Shown here: piece after piece, positions 21,501-30,459 of the stretch
Numbering within the stretch: the stretch's first letter is position 1
Layout: the number at the start of each line of letters is the position of its first letter
Source: Wyeomyia smithii
Taxonomy: Eukaryota; Arthropoda; Insecta; Diptera; Culicidae
Direction of reading: 5' to 3'
DNA: 64,000 nt
Assembly: GCF_029784165.1 (NCBI RefSeq)
Contig: NC_073696.1
Span: forward strand, 21,409,530-21,473,529
Notes under the pieces: model-generated
The model's input: the letters and a program-made list of their open reading frames with translations, nothing else
The model's database searches: none
Told to the model about the DNA's origin: nothing
Translations under genes and position numbers: made by a program

Positions 21501-22765
21501 TCGAACCTGGAAAGTAAGTTATTACTGTTTCTAACTTAAGAGACTTTGGTCTTAGAAATCGGGGAAAGAAAAGTTAATCGTGCAATTAGCGTGAACGTCA
21601 AACCGGCTGTTTTTGTTAGCGATCGAGTCAAACAAAGTGCCTTTCGGTGTTTTTCTTCACTCTCGGTCGTAATTCTTAGCTATATTTTTTCATTGGTCCG
21701 TATACAGTTACTAATGGAAAAACAGCAGGAAATGCTAGTAAGGTACATTGGAAAAACTATGATCTATTTTGATTGAGGATGTACGACTGACTTCCAGTGT
21801 CCGTGCAAAGTATAAACAAATACAACACTAATTATCACCGCATTTGAATCGCTACGTACGAGTTCGAGAATGCGGGGGTGTTGAATTAATGTTCGGTGTT
21901 TGTGATCGGAACAGCAGGCGGTTGTCGTTTACGAAACACAGACTCAGCCAGCGCCAGGTAAGAGAAACATTAGAAACATGTAACACGGTAAAGGCGTCGG
22001 GACATTTTCGTAGCAGATAATCCAAGAAGGTGTCGGATGATGTTACGAGTTGATTTATGGGCCGGGTTGTGAACATGTAAGTATATCGTTTATAATCGGC
22101 AACTGTTGATATTTATAACTGTTGTCTAGGAGATAAACTTTTTTTATGACACCTATGGATTAGGACAAGCTAGGCAACATGATGCTTTGCTTCCTGTTAC
22201 AAACTTGAGTGTGTAACTGAATTTGTTAAAAAAACATTATAACATTTTAGAGTTTTTGTCAGAACACTCTGAAAAACAAAACATAATATTGCACTCAGTT
22301 TTTTTTTTGCTTTAGTGTGCGCAATTCATATTACAAAGTGGAAAATGGAACCCGAATTGCCATTGATCAATCGCCACTGGGCTGGTAACCTGAAATATAG
22401 CGTGTCTGATGAAAAATTGCTCAACAAATCGTTAGTCATGGTTTCATCCTGTGAACGGCACGAAAAAGGGTCCAGTTTTACCGTTTTTTACCATATATTT
22501 GTGTGTTTTTGAGTTTCCACTGTTGCAGCTACGATTGCCGCTGATTTTTCTTTGCACGAAATAATAATAAAAAAAAACCAGGGAATTACCGGGGTATTGG
22601 AATGAGATGGTCCCTTCAGTTTGCGGTCCTAGAAATGGTATATTTCTCCCTATTTTACCTTATTTATGTGATTTTCGTGTTAAAGGGTGTATACAAACAA
22701 ACACTGTTCAGCTTAATGTTTGAAAGTGAACTTATTTTCATTTTAATAAGTATATAACAACAGTG
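18535..22765. other. Long intergenic stretch, no gene recognised
   Basis: No ORF here carries a recognisable domain. A (GA)n tract at 19783-19800 is followed by TCAGTTAG (19828) and GTAAGT (19848), a weak promoter/first-exon-like arrangement. Bases 20990-21540 are GC-richer and include a GTAAGT donor-like site near 21512. These may be unannotated noncoding exons or regulatory DNA, but the evidence is thin. Confidence 0.4.
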
Positions 22766-22770
22766 AATAG

Positions 22771-22955
22771 TTTTTTCCCCATCTCCCAGATAGTCGGCCT
22801 AGCAAGCCAGTCGTCGTAGGTTCGAGTCTCGGCTCGGGAGAGACTGTTAGTATCGTAGCCCCGCCATTGTTCTGTACACTAAACAGTCGGCTGCGAAGTC
22901 TGTGTATCAATAAACAAATCGGAATGTAGCACCAAGGCTTCGTTTGCTTTGCTTT
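22771..22955 (+). repeat. tRNA-derived SINE
   Basis: A tRNA-like head carries a B box GGTTCGAGTC (22819-22828), followed by a tRNA-unrelated body ending in ATGTAGCACCAAGGCTTCG. The same body, in reverse, is at 41938-42087, and a related head is at 45740-45872. It has no cloverleaf with an anticodon, so it is a SINE and not a functional tRNA. Confidence 0.75.
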
Positions 22956-22959
22956 GAAT

Positions 22960-23435
22960 AGTTTTTTCGTGAACAGACTCATCCGCCATGCAAGAGTTAT
23001 ATTCTGCCCATAACAATTTATTTTTATATCTTTCATAATTGTTGTATGATAGTTCGACTGTTGAGAATTGTACGATGGTAGTTTATAATTTCGGCTGAGC
23101 AGTCTTGAATAAGAAGAACGATCTGGTTTATAATTTTCAATCAATTTGCATACGTATAGTTCCTGTATGTGGTATATTTTGCACTAAACCAATACAATAA
23201 TAATCACCGTTGATCATCATTTGATAGTTTCTCAAACACCTTCAATCTCTTCCGAATCGCTCTTTTTGCTGTCCTCATCATCGCTGTCTTCATCCTCGTG
23301 AATCAAAATCTCTGAGTTTTTCGACAGTCATCGATAATACCTTGTTCACACTGCAGAGCTGAATCGTGTTACTAGGTTATCTTGATGACAGCCATCTTGT
23401 TAATAATTATGTTAACACCAGGCTTGTTACTCTTC
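22960..23435. other. Intergenic, no gene seen
   Basis: AT-rich with no recognised feature. Confidence 0.5.
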
Positions 23436-23699
23436 TTAATATGTGGAAAGAACACACTCTTTGTTTCTACTTTGTGCTCCACCTGGTCTACTCATCTCAT
23501 CTTTTTCCTACCGGATTCGATTCAAACACCATCTTCGCAGAGTAATTGTCCGGCATTCTTGCAACATGCCCTGCCCAGTATCCAGCTTTACCCACCTTTT
23601 GAATACTGGATTGTCCGTGGAGTTGCGCGAGCTCATGGTTCATCCTCCGCCTTCATATTCCGTTCGAAAACTCCAAGCACCCGCAGGTCTTCTTCGAGG

Positions 23700-24613
23700 A
23701 TTGTCCACTGGGTGGGGAAAAATGATCGATTTTCCAGAACCAAGTTTTTTTGGTTCCTTTTGGGGCCCCAAACAACCTTAAACTTACCGGAAGTCGATTG
23801 GTTTTGTCTCCGCTTGGCGCATTGCATTTCAAATTTGTATGAAAATTTATATGGGAAAACCTACTTTTTTGCATTTACCTTTCTAGAGAGCTCAATAATG
23901 ATCTAATAATGCACTCATTATGTAAAAGTATAGTATTTTAGATGCCTAACAACTTTGCAGAAGGCACTGAAAAGCAAGGATGTCCCTAAGAAGAGCTATA
24001 GCTGTTCAAAGTTGAGTATGTCGATTTAAATGCAGAAAATCTTGTGTTCTGCCAACATCACCAATGTGCCGGCGCCAGTCGAATTCCCATCAGAAATAAC
24101 CTGTCGTAACGAGTTTATACAGTCAGCTGGATCAAACAAACAAATTTAGGTCAATATCCTAGGCGTAGGTAGAATCTACAACGTGTTTCAGAGGTTACTT
24201 CTGATGGAAATCTGACTGACGCCGGTACACTGGCAGTGTTGGCAGGAAAAATGATTTGCAACATAAATTTCGACATATTCAACTTTGAACACCTCTAGTA
24301 TTTTTTTGAAACACCCTAGCTTTTTAGTGTCTTCGGCCAAGTTGTTGGGCATCAAGAAACCTACCATTTGAAGTCATCCTATGGTTTGAGCCATTTTGAG
24401 TTCTTAAGAATAGAAAATGCAAAAAAGTTGGTTTTTCCATTAAAATCTCCATATAAATTTGAAATGCAATGCGCCAAGCGGAGACAAAACCAATCGACTT
24501 CCGATAAATTTAGGATTGTTTGGGGCCCCAAATAGAACAAAAAAACTTGGTTCTGGCTTTCTGCTATCAAGTTTCGTTTTTTCAATATAACGATTCCCCA
24601 CCCTATTGTCCAC
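23700..24613. mobile_element. 896-bp foldback element with 9-bp target duplication
   Basis: The element 23709-24604 is bounded by ATTGTCCAC on both sides (23700-23708 and 24605-24613). The outer 165-190 bp are strong inverted repeats starting TGGGTGGGG / CCCCACCCT. The inner parts also pair, for example the GCCAACATCACC and GGCAGTGTTGGC regions, so the whole element is a degenerate palindrome centred near 24156. A 9-bp duplication with long inverted repeats resembles non-autonomous Mutator-like elements. It lies inside the RTE relic between codons of the same ORF. Confidence 0.88.
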
Positions 24614-24670
24614 GTTTCATTCCCGTAGAGAGCAATCGGGCGTATGAGCGTTTTGAACAGGTTAAACTTC

Positions 24671-24852
24671 GTACGGGGTAGTCAGCCTATACACCAGAGA
24701 GACGACGAGACACTCACCGTTAAGGCAACTGTCAATATCAAAACGGGCGAGCTGTATAATTTTGCATTGCCGTTTTGCGTTTTGATGTTGACAGTTGCCT
24801 TAACGGTGAGTGTCTCGGCGTCTCTCTGGTGTATAGGCTGACTAGTACGGGG
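24671..24852. mobile_element. 166-bp near-perfect hairpin MITE with 8-bp target duplication
   Basis: Element 24679-24844 is flanked by GTACGGGG at 24671-24678 and 24845-24852. Its 67-bp arms (24679-24745 and 24778-24844) differ at only two positions around a 32-nt loop. The termini are TAGTCAGCC.../...GGCTGACTA. There is no ORF. An 8-bp duplication is seen in hAT and P-type transposons, but the TAG terminus does not settle the family. It is inserted in the RTE relic. Confidence 0.9.
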
Positions 24853-24952
24853 GCTTGGTTTGTTCGATTACAATTGCTTGTGGAGCCCATAGTAGGCTCG
24901 ACTAATACGCCTCCGGATCTCACGGCTGGTATCATTGTCCTAAGTTACCAGT

Positions 24953-25013
24953 AGAGAACCTATACATTAGAGAAATGACAAGACATTCACCGTTAAGGCA
25001 ACTGTCAACATCA
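24953..25013. repeat. Partial second copy of the hairpin MITE arm
   Basis: CCTATACATTAGAGAAATGA and the following CACCGTTAAGGCAACTGTCA match one arm of the hairpin MITE at 24679-24844 with several changes. The opposite arm is missing, so this is an older, truncated copy. Confidence 0.7.
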
Positions 25014-25215
25014 ATTTAATTTACATCATCAATTTACCTGCAACTCAATCCTCTCGTTTTAGTCTGGTGTACTGTTCTGCCACCGCCGCAGTTGTTTTCC
25101 TGACAATGTCCATGTCACCAGCAAAGCAAACGAACTGACAGGATTTGTTGAATATCGTACCCTCCGCTCGATTCATTACACCCTGTAGCGCAATGTTGGA
25201 TAGCAGGCACCATTA

Positions 25216-25618
25216 TCCTGTCGAAGCCCCTAGCGCACATGTTTTTAAAGGACCGGATTCATGAAAGTGAACCGATCAGTTAATATTTTCATCAATCTAG
25301 TCAGTACTCATATTATCAGTATTGATTGCTGATTGCACTGTTTCGACGAGAGCAACACGCAAAAGTTGATCTGTGTGTAACTAGATCATTTATAAGCGAA
25401 ATTAGCGCATTTACTGATTAAATTTGGAACCAGTTCAACGCATGTGCGTTGGGCATAACGCATTTGATGCTCTAACATATTTTGAATGTATTACGCAGCT
25501 CCAAACCACTACACTTATAAAGCATCAACCGATGTTCAGAAGGCTGGCATCGTTAAAACAGTGCAACCAGTAACCAATACTGATAAGTTGGGTACTGACA
25601 AAATAAAAAAATTATCTC
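25216..25618. other. Unidentified sequence separating the two RTE halves
   Basis: No coding or repeat feature recognised. By position it may be part of an insertion or rearrangement that broke the RTE element. Confidence 0.4.
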
Positions 25619-25768
25619 GCCGGGTGTATGAAGGTAAAGACTGATCATGGCCCGTCTCGCAATAATGACCTTTTTGTGGGACGACGCGGATGAAATTTGG
25701 CAAAAATCTGTCTCATTTTTTTTCGAATATCTGGCAGATTCTGAGGTTTATCTGTTTGTCTGGCGCGC
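25619..25768. repeat. hAT-MITE-like dispersed repeat, truncated copy
   Basis: About 150 bp from GCCGGGTGTATGAAGG to CTGGCGCGCAAAC is closely similar, in the same orientation, to 58627-58777. It is rich in ATCTGGC/ATCTGTC motifs like the hAT-type MITE at 2435-2754. Its TIR end is missing here but looks preserved in the other copy. Confidence 0.65.
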
Positions 25769-25779
25769 AAACAACGCAT

Positions 25780-27090
25780 CTTAGCCACCCGCGCAGCGTT
25801 CTCCTCATCCATCACCCTTCAACATTCGTCGTCGAATCACTGGTTTCGTTGGGTTCGTCTCACATACCCGATGACGTTTTGCGCTACGTTATTGATGGTA
25901 GTTTTGATGGTGTTCCAACAGTCCTCGAGAGAAGCTTCCTCCTCTCCTCTTCCAGCCTGGTCCTCTTCCAGCAGCGCAGCTTCGGGTGATTGTGCGTAGT
26001 TTTCGGCGACGTTAGACTGGTTCAGTCGCGCGAGCTTAACCGGGGCGGGCGTCGGTACTAAATAATGTTAATAACGGAGAGTTTCGGGCGCATCTTATCC
26101 ATCATCAGGTAGTGGTCCGAATCGTCGTTAGCGCTCCTATAGGAACGGACGTCGAGAAATGCCGACAATCGATCTGTGTTTCTGTCTGATTCGGTGACCG
26201 CCACGTGAACTTGTGTAGGAGGTTGTGCTGGACACAGTTACAGAAGCACGGCCATGTTCTTGGAGGCGGTCAAGTCAATAAGTCTTAGGCCCATTTCATT
26301 GGTCAGTTGGTGCGCGCTGAACCTTCTAATTACTAGTTTGTATTCCTCCTCCTGGCCGACTTGAGTGTTGAAATCTCCGATGACGATCTTGACATCATGT
26401 TTTGGCCAGTGGTCGTACTCACGCTCCAACTGCGCTTAGAATTCATCCTTGTCGTCTACGGTACTTCCGAGGTGAGGGCTGTGCACGTTTATGATGCTGA
26501 TGTTGAAGAACCGGCCCTTGATGCTCAACCTGCACATTCGGGGGCTGATTGGCCACCATCAACCATCCGTTTCTGCATCTCGCCTTCCAGCACATCTCCT
26601 GCAGTGCTACGACTTCGAACCTGTGGAACTCCAATACTTCAGATAGCACTCGTGCGCTCCTTTGGAAATTGAGAGATCGGCAGTGTCACTTCCTGAGTTT
26701 CTAATCGTTAATCTGTTTTCGTCGCGTGTGTCTGTACCGATTGTTTCAGTCCGAATTTCTTTATTCTTCGTTCATTACTTGTGAGTGTTTTACGGTAGCG
26801 GCTTGTAAGGCCTTCGCACCAATCCCCTGTCTCGCCGGTGGCCATCGTGCACAACACTGTTTAGACGGTAATCGGCTGCCCCTACCCTGGATTACAGACG
26901 TAGTTTCGAGCCGGTCCTAAAATGGAGGACAGACGCTAGGGAATTTTAAGGAGCCCTTATTCCCTGTTAGCATACGACCATGTTCCTACCGGGGTTGGTT
27001 ACCACATCTTCCCTTGGTTTCTCGTATCACAGCTGGCACCGCGTGGAGGCCGGAATAGGAGTGTCTGGATAAGAGGCTAAGGACCACGTG
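25780..27090 (-). pseudogene. RTE-clade retrotransposon, 5' region and endonuclease half
   Basis: The minus strand carries APE-type endonuclease motifs in order: FEVVALQEMCWKARC (active-site Glu), HDVKIVIGDFNTQVGQEEEY (GDFN), LTNEMGLRLIDLTASKNM and NDDSDHYLMMDKMRPKL (SDH). The linker region CWNTIKTTINNVAQNV and FDDEC then follow down to about 25800. Bases 26690-27090 look like the noncoding leader of the same element. Stop codons and frameshifts disrupt the frame. Motif order places it in the RTE group, and it is in the same orientation as the RT half at 23440-25215. Confidence 0.82.
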
Positions 27091-27337
27091 TAGGGTCTAT
27101 TTTATTTTCCAGCCGTTTACCAGCATAGGTACAAACAGGTAAAGATTTTTTAAAGGTCTATTAATAAAACTGAAATATTTTTCTCAGTGTTCTTGAAATC
27201 ACTTGAGATGCATCACTGCAAAAACAAAACAACAACTTTTTTGTAAAGCTGGTGTTTTCATGCAAACGTTACTGTTGTCCTACTTACCGTCTCAGAAATC
27301 TTGAAAACGAATTCCAAATTTATTAGAAACACTAGCA

Positions 27338-28880
27338 GGTACCCGGCCCGCGTTGCTGCGACTCTTAGTTTATGACGACAATTGCGTATCTCTTAAATAT
27401 GCATATAATTTCAAACATATATTAACATTACCATACAGTAAAAAAATGCGTAAATTTACATTTGTTCACATGTTTTGTTATATGAATTAAAAGGGTATCC
27501 ATTCATTTTGATAACTATCTACACATGTTTATGTAGGGTGGTATACAAATATTTCTATTATTATAAAATATAAACTTTAATTGGCCCAGCAAAAAAAATG
27601 TTGGGGTTTATATTTCAGAATAATTCTTTGAGTCGAGTACTAGTCGATAAGATTACGATGGATCTTGTATCAATATGTCTATGTCAATAACTTTCACTAA
27701 TCATTTTTGGCTGTTATTCAGAAACCGTAAATCGCCATCTTGGATTTGGCGTCTGGAGTCGTTTTCCGACCTCTTGGTATCATTTTGATTTCAAAAACAA
27801 CTAAAAAATATCACTCAAGTATTCGATCATTTTCGGCAACCAAGTATCGCCATTTTACATTTGAAAAAGGCTCCTGGGTTTGGTTTTTGTTCTCTAGGTA
27901 TCATAGCGATTCCGGATTGATCATTTTTGGCAGTTTTCCAGCAATTCGACGTTGCAATTCCAGACTTTAAGTTGCCATTTTTGGCATCTGTGCATCATTT
28001 CGATTACGGGAATACCTATTTTGGGTGGTATTTGGTGATTTCTGGAGACCGGAAGTCACCATCTTGGATTTCAAAAGAGCGTCTTGAGTTGATTTCTGAT
28101 CTCGTGGCATCATTTCGATTCCAGAAATACCTAAAATAATAAATGTTCGGTCATTAGAGGTTGTTTTGCGGGAACCGAAAGCAATCATCGTGGACTTCTA
28201 AAGTTCTGAAAATAACCTTACTGTGTGGTATTTGGTCATTTTCGGTAACCAGAAGTCGCCATCTTTTATTTCTAAATAGCGTCTGAATTTATCTTCTGGT
28301 CTCTGGGCATCATCTCGGTTATGAAATGATTATTTTTAGTTGTTTTACAGCAACCAGAAGTTGCTACTTTGAATTACAAAGTGACGTCTATGGACGATTT
28401 TTGATCTGTGTGCATCGTTTCGATTACAGAAATGCCCATATAACCAAATACCACCCAAATTTGGTCATTTTCGGAAACCGGAAGTCACCATCTTGAATTT
28501 CAAAATGGTTTCTAGGGTTAATTTCAGGTCTCTGGGCATTACCTCGATTCCAAAATATCCATATTGGGTAATATTCGATCATATCAGACTGTTTTCTGGA
28601 AACCGGTAATCATCATCTTGGATTTCAAAATGGTGTCTGGAGTCGATTTTTGGCCTCTGGGTATCATTTTGGTTTCAAAGCTAACCTTAACAGGCAATAT
28701 TTGATAATTTTCTGAAACCGGAAGTTGCCCTCTCGGATTTCAAAATGGCGTTATGAACAACACACTTCCGTTGTACTGGTTCCGAAACAGTACAGAAATT
28801 GCTCTAGAAAAACGCAATATTGATGTGGTTACGCACAGTCCAACTTTTGCGTGTAGATATGTTTTTATATTCAAAAAGTA
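27338..28880. mobile_element. Satellite-like element with 120-bp internal periodicity
   Basis: About ten degenerate units are arranged in tandem, recognisable by ACCGGAAGTCGCCATCTTGG-like cores near 27734, 27850, 27973, 28058, 28185, 28256, 28366, 28486, 28611 and 28724. They are mostly 110-125 bp apart with a few internal deletions. The left part starts near GGTACCCGGCCCGCGTTGCT and the right part ends near GCGTGTAGATATG, which look like element edges rather than array edges. Related units occur inside 55816-57328. Noncoding. Confidence 0.75.
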
Positions 28881-28884
28881 GGGT

Positions 28885-29175
28885 AATCGCTCCTATATTC
28901 ATCTTATCACACCTTTTTGATCAATTTATCGTCCAATTTTAATTTATATTTTCAACGTAAAACTTTCAACCACTTGACAAAATCGAGAAGCAAAAAGGGT
29001 TTACTTTTTAAATTTGTAGAAATTTGACGGTAAATTGGATAAATGAGAGAAATAAGATGAATGTCGGTGCACCTAGCTGTTGACATGAATAATGGAGCGA
29101 TTATCCTATATTAAGTTAAATAAACAAGAGGTTTTATTGATGATTTTTGATTTCACTATTACCCTTAGCACAAGT
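28885..29175. other. Intergenic, no gene seen
   Basis: AT-rich, nothing recognised. Confidence 0.5.
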
Positions 29176-29178
29176 GAT

Positions 29179-30453
29179 CGGTGTTAAGTCAGACCGGACC
29201 AAGTGACATTTTGATCATTTCGAGAAAAACGAGTTTGGAGTTTGTTCCTCTAGGAATTTTGAAGTTTTCAATATTTCTTTGTTCCTCTGCGAATTTTGAA
29301 GTTTTTAATTTTTGTTTTGATGTTATAAGTTGGAGTAACCATCTAACTGTATCATGCAATGTGACAATTGAAAAAAAGGAGTGCCGTGAGCTCAAAAAGG
29401 ACAGGTTTGTAACTGATTAAATATACTTGGTCCACTCTGATTGAATCAAAGAAGAATCAATAATGACTTGGTCCATTATGACTGAACAATTGAACAAATA
29501 ATTTTAGTCCATTGATCGTCGAACAGTCAAAAAGTTTTTAATCTACATGGTTAGCTTCTGCGACATCAACAATTATTGAAAATAGTTTGAATAAACTTGA
29601 AACTGTGATTGTTTCAACAAATCAATGGTAGGAGCGGAAAGCTTTAATGGAACAAAAATATGGTTAATTTACTCAATTAAGTTATTCTTAATCATCCACT
29701 TTCTCTGCAACTTTGACCAAAATTGCCGTAGAATTGATGATGGACTGGATGGTTTCCTCGTGTTTTGGTTCTGGAATTTCTGTCACGTTTGAAAATTGTG
29801 GAATGTTGTGTCACCCACACAAATGACTAACGTTTCTCATTTACGTGTTCAATCAGAGTGGACCATGTACATTTTCCTCATTTACTGGTAAAGTATACTT
29901 TTTCGACTAACGGGCAATGAAGCACTCCGATAAGTTGCCTGATAGTGTTGAAATTCATTTATGTTGACTTCAAACCGATGCTGTAAATTCCGATAATTTC
30001 AACTTTTTTCTGCTTAACACATGGTTCACTTTGTCTGCACACAATAAGACATGATATCAGGTCATGTTAGTAACAGCAATAAATAGTCCAATAACACATT
30101 CAAAACCACGGCAGTGCGTGAAACTTTACAGATTCCGATGGGGGGTGAGTGAAAGAGTTCTCTGATACAAAGAAATCCGGATAAAACGCTTGAAAATTCT
30201 TCCGTTCGTTCGCTTTTATCAATAGCTGACCGAAGGCAGTCTCCTTGAAAATAGACACTTGGTCCATTCTGACTGAACACTGTAATTGCTTTTCATTGGT
30301 CATGCAGACAAAAATCATGCTGTTATTTTTGCTGTTTTAGAGATAAATAAAATCTGATTGTTGTGTGATGTAGCTAAAGAAAATCTTTATCCAATACTAT
30401 CGTTAACTCGTTTTTTTCAATTTTGCGACTTGGTCCGCTCTAACCTAACACCG
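29179..30453. mobile_element. Unclassified TIR element of about 1.27 kb with subterminal repeats
   Basis: The left end CGGTGTTAAGTCAGACCGGA and the right end, reading inward, CGGTGTTAGGTTAGAGCGGA are inverted copies matching at about 23 of the first 26 positions. ACTTGGTCC-type motifs recur internally near 29425, 29467 and 30257, and inverted near 29199 and 29858. No transposase recognised; a short minus-strand frame near 30062-30318 is unassigned. A possible 6-bp duplication (CAAGTG) sits 2 bp outside each end, but the same motif is part of the TIR, so it may be coincidence. Confidence 0.7.
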
Positions 30454-30459
30454 ACCAAG

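Larger units (their letters stand above)
23440..25215 (-). pseudogene. RTE-clade retrotransposon, RT and C-terminal half, split by nested insertions
   Basis: Minus-strand pieces read in order from 25210 down: GTIFNKSCQFVCFAGDMDI (the FADD catalytic box with the first Asp changed to Gly, about 25105-25140), NDTSREIRRRISRAYYGLHK, RTKFNLFKTLIRPIALYGNE, then TILEEDLRVLGVFERNMKAE down to about 23600. This is the order of the RTE reverse transcriptase end. The frame is interrupted by a 166-bp hairpin (24679-24844), a related fragment (24953-25013) and an 896-bp foldback (23709-24604), plus point stops. Removing the two insertions with target duplications makes the RTE sequence continuous. The 5' half is probably 25780-27090. 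Confidence 0.85.

Noticed and set aside
22771..22955. B-box sequence considered as a tRNA gene
   Set aside because: No cloverleaf with anticodon arm; the body is shared with other dispersed copies, so it is a SINE.
23382..23906. 174-codon plus-strand frame
   Set aside because: It is antisense to the RTE relic and runs into the foldback element; no coding signal of its own.
30062..30318. Two overlapping minus-strand frames inside the unclassified TIR element, considered as transposase
   Set aside because: Too short and without recognisable catalytic or DNA-binding motifs.
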